Assembly (NCBI GenBank): GCA_005406025.1
Contig: BGZK01000216.1
Span: forward strand, 372,001-436,000
Reading direction: 5' to 3'
Length of the DNA stretch: 64,000 bases
DNA from: Eumeta japonica
Lineage: Eukaryota > Arthropoda > Insecta > Lepidoptera > Psychidae
Shown: positions 22,580 through 33,955 of the stretch, in pieces
How positions within the stretch are numbered: the first letter of the stretch is position 1
How the letters are laid out: every line of letters starts with the position of its first letter
Program-made: the position numbers and the translations under genes
Notes under the pieces: model-generated
What the model was told of the DNA's origin: nothing
Database searches by the model: none
The model's input: the letters and a program-made list of their open reading frames with translations, nothing else

Positions 22580-23866
22580 AATTAAAATTAAAGCCTCTGA
22601 AATTAAAATTAAAGAAAATACACGAGCCGACATGTTTCAGTTGTGATTATTAAAACCTGACAGACGACTATGGTATTTAGTATGCATCAGGATCATAGAC
22701 TTCTATACAAGCATAGACCAGTTCACCAGTCGGACGCGTGAATCTGGCCGTTGATCCTAATTTCTTGTATTAGCACCTACTCTGTGGTAAGGCAACATAT
22801 ACCCATACCTTTAAATTTATTATTATTGTACCTAAGCAACCGAGTTTGTTTAAAGTCTTTCGAATTTACAGTAGAAATATGTTTTAACTACCGATGACAA
22901 TCTATGTTTCTTATGTTCATTTCTAATAATAAATATTTAAATACATTATATGCACTATATAAAATGTAGAATTTACATGCTAAAATTCACATTAATAATG
23001 TCACTTAACTGCTTAATTTATTGTATGTAATGCCATCTCTTGTTGAGAACGTTACCTTAAGCCTATTGATACTTCATGATTATCCAAAACAATAACAACA
23101 CAGCATTTACCACAAAATTGCATTTGAAAAGTAAAACCTTATCAAAATACAAATTTTCACTGAAATCATAAGAGCCGTTTCCGATATACTAATGCGTGTA
23201 TTAATTTGTTATATATACATATATATGATAATAAAAAATAAATAATATAAAAAATAAGGTTTAATAGATAAAGTTTATCAAAAACAATATTCTTGATAAA
23301 CTTTAATTTACATCGTTACATCGTATCCTAACCAAATACGTCATCATTGTCTTCCCTCAATGTTTTATTATTGTCTTTAATATTGCCAGTTAATGAATAA
23401 GGTTATAACAAAAACATTAAAAAAAACTTAATTTCTGAATGCGCGAATGTACACATAAAAAAAAGTTCAAAAAGATGTATACACGATGCATTTCGACAGT
23501 TTACAATCAAGAATGGGGCGAATTGAAAAAACAATGATCGAGAACGGAAGATATGATAAATAAATTAATAACACTTCTAAAAGCGTGAGAATGTCGAACG
23601 GAGACAAACCTACGAACGAATGTTGGGCGGATAAACGGCACTCGGAGATACGTGGCGTGGTAACGGCGCCCAACTGTCACTTTCATACTGAATTAAGGCG
23701 ACCGGTCCCAGTCCGCCGGAGACGGCTCCCACGTCAATTAATTACGCCCGTACGAAATCGTTATTATGATAACAGTTAAAATGTTAAATGCACATAACGC
23801 GATGTGTTATGTAACGTAATACATGTCTTCGGACAGATGCACACAACAACTAAGTCCGGTCGCAAA
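22580..23866. other. AT-rich non-coding DNA with one 13-base-arm hairpin
   Basis: An inverted repeat with arms taaagtttatcaa lies at 23269-23305. 23600-23760 is more GC-rich but shows no recognisable exon. Confidence 0.4.
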
Positions 23867-24153
23867 TTAGGGGCCATCCATAAAATACGTCACATATTAT
23901 AAGGTTTTTGACTACCCGCCCCCCTTGTCTTTGTAACAGGTGGTCACACGTAAATAAAAACAGCAGTTTTACAATTTTTTGTTCAAAATACTTTAAATAT
24001 TGGACAAAACAAAAGACATAAACCTTTTTCGTTTTCGTATTTCGGATTAGACGCCACAAAGCTTTTGACCTGCTCCTTGTCGCGCATTGTCACTTGACCC
24101 CCGCCCCCGCCCCCGCGCCAATCAACGTGTGACCAATCTATGAATGGCCCTAA
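23867..24153. mobile_element. Non-autonomous DNA transposon with inverted ends, 287 bp
   Basis: The left end ttaggggccatccataaaat, then acgtcaca, matches the right end inverted (cttagggccattcatagatt, then ggtcacacg). The interior has acccgccccccttgtc near the left and cccccgcccccgcccc near the right. The inclusion of TTA/TAA at both edges makes the target duplication ambiguous, so I leave the superfamily open. Confidence 0.75.
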
Positions 24154-24419
24154 GCGACGCGTCTTGTGATGTGGGTACCAGATAGAATACGTATAAACAT
24201 ATTTTTTTGTACCAGATGTAGCCTAGAAGTAACCGACCCTGGTCGGTTTTAGGTACTCGGATCCTTATTTTAACAACAGCAGCGGCTAGACTAGTTTATT
24301 CGATCAATTTCTCGATCAGTTTCCTGATCGGTTTCTTGATCAGTTTGTTAAGTATTGTGTGCACGTCCACTATGATCTTTATTACGTTTAATTTTCTCGT
24401 ACACACATATAATAACGTA

Positions 24420-24525
24420 GGCTTAAGACAAACTTCAATTTTTAACCGAATAAATATTTGTCTTGTACGGGAATGAAACCCACGCCCTCAGTGCAGCATA
24501 GTACATCTACATTGCTATGTGTTCA
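24420..24525 (-). mobile_element. Possible tRNA-like SINE head
   Basis: On the minus strand gggcgtgggtttcattcccg resembles an RNA polymerase III B-box in its stem, preceded by gcaatgtagatgtactatgc in the anticodon-arm position. The A-box is not clear, so this is a weak call. Confidence 0.3.
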
Positions 24526-24721
24526 CATACTGTAATAATATACACACATGTTTATATATTAATATACCCAATGATAGCGAGTATAATGCACCCACTTCTT
24601 GTCCTATGGAAATTCAAATTATGTTTCTCCTGTATGAAATTAAATAAGTACCGTAATCAGTCTCCTGTCAGGGCATACCGTCCTATTTCCTTTTTCATCT
24701 CAGATTATTTTTATATCTTTA

Positions 24722-24897
24722 AGCCCCCGGCGCTGGACAATGCCGGGACCGACAGCTCGACGTGCTCTCTGAGGCACGAAGAGACTTGTTTAATTTAATC
24801 TAAGTCAAAAACACATTGATCAATTTGCTCTTGAGCAAGATGGAACCCGATATCTCCCGGTCGGACACTCGTAACCACTGAGTCACCATTATCCTAT
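24722..24897 (-). mobile_element. SINE copy (Bm1-like), minus strand
   Basis: On the minus strand: tggtgactcagtggttacga (A-box region), accgggagatatcgggttcc (B-box), cttcgtgcctcagagagcac, then cgagctgtcggtcccggc. It matches 9205-9425 and 51797-51965 in order and strand. Confidence 0.75.
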
Positions 24898-25429
24898 ATT
24901 TTATTATATTTTTGTATCGCTTCTCGCGTAATATAGGTGTTTTTATTCAAATACAAAAAAAAAATGGAGTATCTTTGTACTCGTATTTGTCTAACACGTA
25001 CTCCCGTATTTAATCCATACGTGATCAGTGCGTGGTGATATTATGTCGATAGGGGATATCGGGAATATTATTTATATTTTTTTCAAGTCCACGTAGTCTT
25101 TTTTTTTTAAAGGAAAGAAAGGCCAAGAAAGCAAAGGAAACGGTAATGCAGTCTTATCTATGGAATAAAACGGAAGATATCATAATTAAAAACTAGAATT
25201 ATAAATACCATTTATTTTATATAAGTACTAATAAAAACCTAAAATTATATTCCATTCGGTTTGAATGTAAGTAAATATAAATTTTCGAAAGAAAGTTTCC
25301 ATCAATTAAATCCAAACGCTCTTTAATTGATCGCTTCCTTAATTCTTCCATAAAAGAAATGGTTTTATAATTATCAAACAAACAAACGGAACGATTTGCA
25401 TTAATAACTACATCTCAAAGCAATAACGT

Positions 25430-25680
25430 TAACTGGCGTCGTTCGACCGCAAGCCTTCGACGGAAGGCTGCTATACAAGCCAGCCGCCATAGAGAAGCAA
25501 AGCGAGACGGACCCCTTTCGCTTCTGCTCGACGCCCAGTATTCGCCAATGAAGGAGATGTCAGTGGACGAAGGGCCGGGCCGCGTTTAAAAGTATAGTTA
25601 AGTACCAAAATACGAATGCCGTATCGAACGTTTGTTTCTCAAACCTTCTTCACTCGTCCGATTTGTACGTATGTTTGAGC
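25430..25680. promoter_or_regulatory. GC-rich island, possible promoter
   Basis: A CpG-containing stretch in AT-rich DNA with TCAGT at 25559-25563 and a TATA-like ttaaaagtata near 25587. No open frame with a plausible leader and donor follows. The promoter role is only a possibility. Confidence 0.2.
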
Positions 25681-25729
25681 GATGAAAATTTGCTAGTTAT
25701 GTGCGCATTGTCATGTTAGAAAGAAAAAA

Positions 25730-26360
25730 TTGGTTGTCTGTAAGTCGGTTTACGAACGATAATTTTACGTGATATGGTCATAAAAAAACATAGATGAAAA
25801 ATTGCATACTTTTATGAATTGGATTGGATCATTATCATTATTTTGTATCTCTCTTACATTCCATCGCCCGATAGAGTGGAAGAGAGATAGATGCGTCACA
25901 AGCCGAACGCTTAGAGCCTGTCCAGATGAGGCGTTTACGCGCTGGAAGGGATCCAGATCAAATACGTCCACTCGCAACGAACTCGCGCGTAGTACTGGGT
26001 ACTGGACATATATTCATATTATGTACTGGACGCAGCAATGGCGCTCGAGTATCTCGAATCACGCGGCGCTCGCGCGTAAAATGGGCGAGTCGAGAGCTCG
26101 CTCGTTGCACGCGTTTTACGCGCGATTGAGGAAACGCGCATCGGCATCTGGACGGGACATATGTAGCTCTAGCATCTTGGGTACGCGCGAGTGCCAACGC
26201 GCGAGTGCACTAGCGCGTTAAACGCCTTATCTGGACAAGCTCTTAAGACGCCTCTCTATCGCTCGCTCCGCGCTTTCGCTCGCACGCTCGTCTCAGGCGG
26301 AACGCGACAATGAGTCATGCTTTTTCGTGCGTGCAGCCGGCGTTCATCGGCTTATTTTTG
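25730..26360 (+). mobile_element. Dispersed DNA element (family A), copy 1, carrying a nested MITE
   Basis: Starts ttggttgtctgtaagtcggt, then attttacgtgat, and ends near gtgcagccggcgttcatcgg. Its internal order (aaaaattgcatactttt, gatagagtggaagagagata, gcgtcacaagccgaacgctt, gctctcgct-type words, catgctttttcgtgcgtgca) is shared with 43919 and 62097 and partly with 32456. In copies 2-4, ttttacgtga near the start and tcacgtcaaaa-type words near the end are subterminal inverted repeats, suggesting a non-autonomous DNA transposon. Confidence 0.75.
25914..26242. mobile_element. Nested 329-bp MITE with TTA duplication (PIF/Harbinger-like)
   Basis: The ends gagcctgtccagatgaggcg and, inverted, gagcttgtccagataaggcg continue into gttt(a)acgcgct on both sides. 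TTA flanks both ends (25911-25913 and 26243-26245). The corresponding site in the related copy at 44170 reads cgcttagaacgcc without the insert. A TTA duplication and this terminus fit the PIF/Harbinger superfamily, though no transposase is present. The interior is rich in cgcg words. Confidence 0.88.
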
Positions 26361-26499
26361 TGCCAATGCTGCATATTCTCTATGCAATTGTCGGTGGTAG
26401 ATATCCCGGCTTGTTATTTAAACCTGTCATTTGCAAATAGTTCAAGGTCCATTTTTAATTTCTCCACAGTCATTGTTCTCGTATTAGAATCGATCCAAA

Positions 26500-26900
26500 A
26501 TTGCTATTTCTGAAATAAAAAACAAACCTCGAAACAAACACCGGTAGGCTTCTAAGGCCCAACAGCGTCGAGCAACCGACCGCGACGAGGCGAAACCGAC
26601 GTCCCTCATAACCCCCGATCTTTCATCGACTTCCTGAAAGATTTAAAATGCATCCGAAAGACAAATTACTTCGATCCGAGGGCTGATTAAGCCTTCGAAT
26701 AGGGGTGGGGTCACGTGGTCAGGTTCCTTTGAGACAGGCTGTAATTCGATTACAATAGTAAGACAAAGACCTAGCTCAACGAGGTTCATGACCCCGTGAC
26801 CCTGGATCCGGCACCCTGTTTCGACCCCCCTTTGATAGTTCCGCCCTTCCATTGGGATTTATTAATTGTCCTCGCTCTGTTACTCGTCCCAGTTTCACGG
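26500..26900. promoter_or_regulatory. GC-rich patch with nuclear-receptor-like half-sites
   Basis: Between 26705 and 26810 the words ggggtcacgtggtcaggttc and gaggttcatgaccccgtgac, then cctgg, give several AGGTCA-type half-sites in direct and inverted order, plus a CACGTG E-box. The surrounding 400 bases are less AT-rich than the background. A hormone-receptor enhancer is a hypothesis only. Confidence 0.25.
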
Positions 26901-26980
26901 GAGATAACCTGACATGATTAACAATAACAATAATAAAACCACAAAATAGAGACGCAATTACGAACTCTTATTTTTCGAAA

Positions 26981-27041
26981 ATTAATGATCCGTGTATACA
27001 AGCAATGAAAATTTATTGCTGTATACACGGATTATTAATAT
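26981..27041. repeat. Imperfect inverted repeat, ~20-base arms
   Basis: Left atgatccgtgtatacaagca and right tgctgtatacacggattatt pair with small bulges around an AT-rich loop. Confidence 0.75.
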
Positions 27042-27491
27042 TCGACTTACTGAATGGGTTTTCTAGAGAATTAGATTTCTATTACCTTGTTTTACATTTT
27101 ATTTATTATATCAATTAATATTTTCGTAGACAGAATTAATAAAATTTGCAAATTATTAACGTGAGCTTAATATAGTAAAATATGATTCCAGTGATAGTGA
27201 ACAAGAATTTAAAAAAAACACATGGATGCGGTTATTTGGTAAGTGTATAACTCATTTGTTAATACAAATGATATAAATTGTCCGTATATTTATGTTTTTT
27301 ATTTTGTGCATCTGTGTTCAGTGATATGCTGTTTAAATTGTTATTCTTTTGTACTTTTAAAATTTAATATGTCCGAATTTGTTCATTAACTATCCTGAAA
27401 CTTGAAATTCGAACCTGATAATTATTAATATTTTTATGGCTATGTAACGTGATTTATATAATTTATTTTATTGAATTAATATTATAACAAA

Positions 27492-27699
27492 CTAGGGGCT
27501 TGCCCACGGCTTTACTCCCGGTGTTTCTTTTATTTTCATATAAACCTTGTAAAATTATATACCTAAACCTTCCTCGTGAATTACTCCATCTATTGGTGAA
27601 AACCGCATAAAAGTCCGTTCAGTAGTTTTTGAGTTTATCGCGAACAGACAGACAGACAGACAGATGCGACGGAGAACTTTGTTTTATAATAAATAATGA
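27492..27699 (-). mobile_element. Short Helitron-like element, 208 bp, minus strand
   Basis: On the minus strand it runs from tcattatttattataaaaca to gtgggcaagcccCTAG, flanked by A before TC and T after CTAG. It contains a four-fold tctg repeat, then gttcgcgataaactc and tatgcggttttcacc. It is the complete version of the fragment at 1677-1850, and its last ~80 bases match the 3' end of the Helitron at 15404-16878. Confidence 0.7.
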
Positions 27700-27894
27700 T
27701 ATGAATATCATTATCAATCGGTACTATAAAAGATGCATTCATTTTATTCTCTTTTACTAATTTTTGTATAATAGTCGTTTGTAGGGAGTCAACTCCAGTC
27801 GTGCGTCGGAGCTGACACAATTTTTTTTATGAAAAAAGACAATCCCGTATCATTAATTCTATAGCGCAACGTCAAATATGGTTACAAAGAATCG

Positions 27895-28015
27895 AACATC
27901 CATAATTAGGACAATTCATTTGAGATATGTTGTTGGAGAGAATTGAACCCCGTGCCTCTTATTTTTAAAGTCAGCGCTTCATCCGCTGGGCCACCGATGT
28001 CGTCCTACAATTTTA
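27895..28015 (-). mobile_element. tRNA-headed SINE of a second type
   Basis: On the minus strand ggtggcccagcggatgaagc (A-box) and gcacggggttcaattctctc (B-box GGTTCAATTC) are about 40 bases apart, as in a tRNA gene. The sequence cannot fold into a proper tRNA acceptor stem and continues into a non-tRNA body, so a SINE is likelier than a functional tRNA. Confidence 0.55.
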
Positions 28016-28019
28016 ATAA

Positions 28020-30170
28020 TTGAAAAATTGAAATGCATTGTTTTTATTTTTTTTTTCTTTTTATTTATACAAATGTAACACACCGAATCGCCCGATTTAA
28101 TACATTTCAATAAATAAAATAATCTAAAATACAATAATTAATCATAAGCGTTGTGCTATTACATAATGAATTCGGACGCAATCAAATACACCATCGAAAC
28201 TTTGACAATAATAAAACAAAAATTAAAAAAAAAATGCACACACCTCCAGCGTCAGAAAAATACCGTTACTCAAACAACGGATACCTTTCTCTGTTATGAG
28301 ATTTTACGCATGTCTTCCGAAGCCGATGTGTAACTCACTCGACTGTATTGCTGAATTCTCTATTTTTAGGGGGGCTATTCTCGAGTTGCATGCGAAAAAG
28401 TTTATTTCGTTTTGTACACTCGGTTTTTAATATCGATTCGATCGCATTAATCGCGTACGCGTTTACGCATCTATACGCTTACATGTTCTTTGGTATCTTT
28501 TCAATTGAGAAGAAAAAAAAAACATTGTATAATGAATTTATTTATAAACTAAGCTTGATAAAAATAAAATTAATTAAAAGAAAAATTCAATTTTCATTAC
28601 CAAACGGCGAACAAAGGTTACCGAAATTGAATAAGAATGAATTCATTTTTAATTTAATACTATTAAATGTTACCAATAATAAAAATAATTAACAAAAATA
28701 TCACCACGTGTTTTGTCTATTTCAATATATTTTTTTTTTGCTTTTTATTTTGTCGCTTTTACTATTAATGTTTTCATAATTCACAAAAATGCAGCAATTT
28801 TATTAAAATTAACTATACCATTGTCCGTGGTTCTCTATCATAGCTTTGAATTGTTACCTGTGAACTGAATATGGTCTGCTTAAAATAGAGTCAACAAAAA
28901 CGTAATTAATTTCTAACTCTCAACACGTGTATTACGATAAAAGCAGTCAATTAAAATGCTAAAAATAGCACAAGGAACAAAAATGGCTGACTCATTCAGT
29001 GCGTCCATTAACATCGAAAATATTATTTTGATTGCCTCAGTTGGCCCCATTTTCGTGAATTCGCTCTGGTGTCATGAGCTTTATTAGGTCTAGGTGACTG
29101 ATTAAAATGTCAAAAGATGCGCATGAGCAAGGACGGTAAAAAATGTTCGATAATTTTTTTAAGAAAATCGTAAACCGCTATAAATGGTTATTTTCAGGGG
29201 TTTCAAAGGGCACTTTCAAACCTTTTTCTTAAGTTTATACATTATATTATATTTTTTTAAGCTTCTTATTTTTTTTACAATGAAAACTAACTAACTCAAT
29301 GTCTGAAGCGGGTTTTTTTTTGTTATTGAGAATAATGATAAGTATTGAAATTACGATTTTTTTTTTAAATCGGCCTTGTCACGGCTTGCGTCAAATGTAA
29401 ACACGCGTTCTGATATTGGTTTATAATGATTAAAAACATTAACTTTTACATATTAACATATATTTTTTTATAATAGTAATAAAAAATATATTTTTAAAGT
29501 TACGTAAGTTGAGTTTTTGTTCCTTTTGCTATTGAGTTCATTTTTAATGTACCCGAAGATCGTGTAGAACACTATTTCTTACTTAGTCCATTATCTACCA
29601 GTAATCTGAACAGAACTATAGATCTTCCTAGAGATATCAAACCAAAACAAATATTAGAATAAGTGCCCTTACAAAAAACAACGGCGCCGGCGCAGCCCGA
29701 GTATTTTGCGCCCGAGGCGACTTCGAGAAACGACCTAAAATTATGCAACAGCTTGAATGAAAAACGTAACATTATATGCGCTAGAGAAAATAACAGGCCA
29801 AGCGATTAGATACAGTAGAGGCGTCCTAGTGTACAAAGCGAACTTTAATAGCAAAAGGTTATTACATAGCAGGCACTCGTTTGAGCTAAAAAAATTAAAT
29901 TTTGCATTTGGTTTTAAGATTCGTTTTTGGACCCGTAGAAAATCGAAAACATTATTGGCATATAATATTAGCATGTTTCATTAGATTTTTAACTACATTA
30001 CTTCTGGACAGTAGGTGTAACTCCACGTTAAAAACGGATTTTTCGAAAAAACTTAGCAAACGAACACGGCATGAAAGTTTGTGTAAGAATCATCACTTTC
30101 GTAATAATGATCTATATAAATAATTATTTATGAATCTGGTCCTTGCGACACCAAAAACTTTATACTTGAG
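28020..30170. other. AT-rich DNA, no gene recognised
   Basis: Short open frames are AT-driven. A GC-rich word, acggcgccggcgcagcccga, near 29681 may be the end of a degraded transposon, but I found no partner end. Confidence 0.4.
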
Positions 30171-30174
30171 CGTT

Positions 30175-31120
30175 TCTGGACATACAACCGCTAATGGAAA
30201 CAAAAAATGGGTCTCAATTGAGATTAGTATCAGAATCAGAATAAAAAGTGAGAACCTGATAAAAACCGATGACGGAACTAAGTACAGAGACGAAAATGAA
30301 ACCGGAGTGGGAATTCAATTCAAGATTGGAACCAGAATCCGAACAGTAACAGTAGCGCTTGCAGCGCTGGATTTACACTAGGGGCAGTCTGGGCTAGTGC
30401 CCGGAGCGGCAGAATTTCTAGGGCAAAATTTGGTAAGTGGAAAAAATTTTTAGTGGTATCAAAATTACTCAATATAATTAAATAATTATAATTTTTGTTT
30501 AATGAATAATTCCAGATATTCAATTCATGCATTATTTGTTAAATCGAAATTTTGTATGTAATTATTTTGGCACTTTTAGTTGAAATTAATGATCAAAATA
30601 ATTTTATTAATGTATTTTCTAGATGATTCAAAACAATAACATAATATTTTTTATGTTCTGAAAAAAGATATTTGTAGTCTTTACGAAGAATTAAAAATAT
30701 TTTTGAATAATTCATGCTTTTTTCAAAGAATAAACTATATCAATCAATCAATGAATTTTTAAAAAAATTAATAATTTATCGATTACATCTTTTAATTATA
30801 TTTTAATAAAATTCTTAGAACAAAAAAAATATTTTTTAATGTTATTAAAGTTATAATACATAATAAGTTTTCTGAAACATTTTGGTTATTTTATTTTTTA
30901 AAAAACAAGATCTCGAAATTATAACTTTAAGTAAAATTTCAGTATTGGGGCGGCATTTTCTACAATGCCCAGGGGCGGCACTAAGTTTAAATCCGGCGCT
31001 GAGTGCTTGAAACCGGAACGGAAATGGAACAAAGACCCGAGACGGTAATGCGACCGGGATCAGTATCAGACACAGAAGTGAGACTGGGAATAGAATCAGG
31101 AATAGATTAGGATTGAACAT
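30175..31120 (+). repeat. Degenerate hexamer/dodecamer array (GGAATC/GGAACC type), interrupted
   Basis: 30175-30353 and 31002-31120 are made of drifting ggaatc, ggaacc and agtatcagaatcag words. The two halves join smoothly when the hAT element between them is ignored. The same composition, on the opposite strand (gattcc), recurs at 49690-50000 and 53395-53590. Confidence 0.65.
30362..31001. mobile_element. Non-autonomous hAT element, 640 bp, with 8-bp duplication
   Basis: The termini cagcgctggattta and, inverted, cagcgccggattta are near-identical. The flanks agcgcttg (30354-30361) and agtgcttg (31002-31009) match at seven of eight positions, the hAT hallmark. The interior is AT-rich with cggagcggcagaa near the left and gggcggcattttctac near the right; it has no transposase. 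Confidence 0.88.
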
Positions 31121-31129
31121 GGTACTTGT

Positions 31130-32455
31130 TGAGATGGTGTATAAAGAAGAAACGGAAATGATCGGCCATTGCTGATAGTTTAGATCGAAATTGTGGCCTA
31201 TGCGTAAGGTTTCAACCAAATGCGTGATCGATATCTTTTAGGGTAAAGCGACTTCAAGTTGAATGTGACATTATACAGTCAATTTGTTACCTAGCCATCG
31301 ATAATTTCCTAATCTTTGGAAATTGCATAATTTTGTTTACCCAACAATTTAAAATGGTAACTTGTTACGATATGCCGTTTCACGACTTAACGGAGAACGC
31401 GCAATATGTATTTTTTTTCTAACACGTTCGTGAATCTCGTATGTTGCTTCATATACAGACGTTCGTTAAAAAATTGTTCCGAGCGAAAGCGACACCCGAT
31501 GCTATACCATTTTAGAGGGCTAGTGTATTCGTAGATCTATTGAAATACTAGATACGATGCCACAGTTTGATATTAATTAAATAGTAATTTCCTATTCATT
31601 TTCAACCGACATGTCGATATATACCACAGAGCATAGAGAGAATAAAACGATAAGTAGACAGTAGGCGCGTGCCCGATGTATGAGCAAATGACCGAATAAA
31701 CTCAATAGTTAAAACGTCGTCCTTTGCGAATAAAATGCGCGGACGGCGTTGACCCGAGGATCTACGTCTTATCACCGATAAATAAAAAATATGTCAAATT
31801 AAAAAAAAAACAACAAATTCAGTATAATTATTATATAAACTTCAATAAGTTTTACCCATGAAGAAATCGTTAATACTTGTGTGTACATTGCTTGATCTGT
31901 ACGCATCGCACTTATATCTTAATAGTTAAAAACAAAACAGTGTACAACGTTCATTTAATAATGATAAAATCATTTTGCTTCTCTTTTTCCGTCGTATGGG
32001 AATTATGGTAAAAGGAAAATATCCCTACCGGCTCGAGATTCTAATGTTGTCAAATTTTAGTCACGATATCTACAAAACGTTTTATTAAGTAATTTTAAAA
32101 TTGTGAAGAGTTTGTTTATAAGGTTTAATTTATTCGTTTAATTATACGTTTGAAAGCGAAAAAAATGGTTTTTATAAAAGCCGTTCTCAATGAAAGGTAT
32201 CAAGTTATTTCCAACTTCAAATGCAATATAAAATTTCACTCTTTGTTAAAAAGACTCCGAGCCAACAAAAGGCAGGTGCTATTTGGTATACATTATTCAA
32301 AGGAAAATGTTTAATTAATATATGTATGTAATATTTCAATAAATACATGAATATTTAAATAAATACTGCATTTGATTGAGATACTTAAATGTATTTACTG
32401 CTTTAATAAAATATGTGTATTATTTTGATTGTTATGAATATTAGTACTAAAAAAA
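31130..32455. other. AT-rich DNA, no gene recognised
   Basis: A slightly GC-richer stretch at 31440-31760 shows no open frame with motifs. Nothing else noted. Confidence 0.4.
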
Positions 32456-33075
32456 TTGGTTGCCTGTAAAGTCGGTATACGGGCGAAAGTTTTACGTGAC
32501 AACGACTTTGAGTGGTAAAATCATTTTAATGTGAATATTCATTCGTATAGTAGGAAGAAGGATGAAATAATAGTAACAATTTAAAACATTTATTTATACA
32601 AAGAATTATATTTAAAACATTAATTTATACAAAGAATCTCGCACTGAATTTCATATTAACAAAATTTTATTTTTACCTTTACACATACATACGTATTTAT
32701 ATACAAATATAACTACCTTCACATTATCACTACACAATCGTTTTACAATTAACTGGCAACGTAAACTTGTATGCAGGCGCCTAAGCGAAATAGAAGCGCA
32801 AGACATGAACCGGTGTGTATGCCTATCTCTCTCTCTCTCTCGCTCTGTCTCTCTCGCTCTTAGGCGAGCTAACTGTGCTCGAGTGGAAGGGACGCGTGCC
32901 TTTCACTTTTATGTCTGTCTCTCTCGCTCTTAGGCGGGCTAACCATGCCCGAGTGGAAGGGACGCGTGCCTCTCACTCGCTCTCATTGTGAGCGCATAAC
33001 GTGAGCGGAGCGTAACGCAGTTTCTTGAAGTGTCACCCGGCAAACCAATTTATAAGACGTTGTCACGTCAAAAAT
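32456..33075 (+). mobile_element. Dispersed DNA element (family A), copy 2, with internal 70-bp duplication
   Basis: Starts ttggttgcctgtaaagtcgg, then gaaagttttacgtgacaacg, and ends aagacgttgtcacgtcaaaa. These two blocks are inverted repeats of each other. It contains a (TC)n tract at 32826-32845 and two tandem 70-bp units beginning tctgtctctctcgctcttag at 32844 and 32914. Confidence 0.7.
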
Positions 33076-33119
33076 TATGTATGTAGCGGCAGAGTTTCGT
33101 GCGTTGTACTATATCTTCG

Positions 33120-33955
33120 AACAGTAGGCATGTGCTTTGTTGTGTGCTTTGAAAGTTAATCAGTTTCATTTAAATTATGATTAGTTTTAAATCTTGCCTC
33201 TAATGATGTATGTAATTTTTACTTTAGTGACTTTATTTTCTGAAAATGTAAAAATGCATTCACAAGAAAAAAATTCATTGTGACAACAAACCGGATTTTT
33301 ATCGAAAACCACCTCTACACAATTGAAAACTCTACGCATTGCGCGAGCGCAGTTATCCGTTAATTAGCCGCACAGGCGAGTGTTCGATCTTTTGCCGTAG
33401 ATAATCTGCGTTGCATCACGTTTACCTAACGATAGACAAAAGGCATTGTATTATTAATTGTTTCGCATTTTCATTTAAAACTACAAGCGACCGATATGGT
33501 AATTACACCGTGTATGAGTGTGATAGCTGTTTCCATTCAATTATATTCACTGATTATTCAAAATGTCGAAAGAACTTAAAAAGAAATGATCATTCCTATA
33601 GAATGCAATGTAAACGGATAATTGGATACAGTGTAATGCAATTTATCGATAAATAATGTAATGAAGTTTACTTTAAAATTTAAATATCAAATAAGTGTTG
33701 TGTTTTTTGTTGACTTTATAAAATAAAATCGCTCTTTTATAAAGAGTTACCGCGACCGCGTCGCACGATGCAATGCCACGCTTACCATATTCAAGGAAGA
33801 GGTGTCAAATTTGGTGTGAGACCAAGTAACAGGTGACGAAATGTGTATTTATTGCTACGGCCCCAAAACAAAACAGCAATCGATAATATGAGGTTATCGA
33901 GATGAGCCGAAAATAGCTAAATAAGCGCGCGGGCGATGTGCCTTTAAGCGGATGA
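33120..33955. other. No gene recognised
   Basis: AT-rich with short open frames only. A GC-richer word run lies at 33745-33780. No repeat family assigned. Confidence 0.4.

Noticed and set aside
25802..26221. 139-codon plus-strand open frame
   Set aside because: It runs across the boundary of the nested MITE and is absent from the other family A copies, so it is a chance reading of repeats.
27895..28015. Possible functional tRNA gene
   Set aside because: A- and B-boxes are present, but acceptor and anticodon stems do not pair and there is a long non-tRNA body; a SINE fits better.
30851..31219. 122-codon minus-strand open frame
   Set aside because: It spans the right end of the hAT element and the adjoining hexamer array, with no motif.
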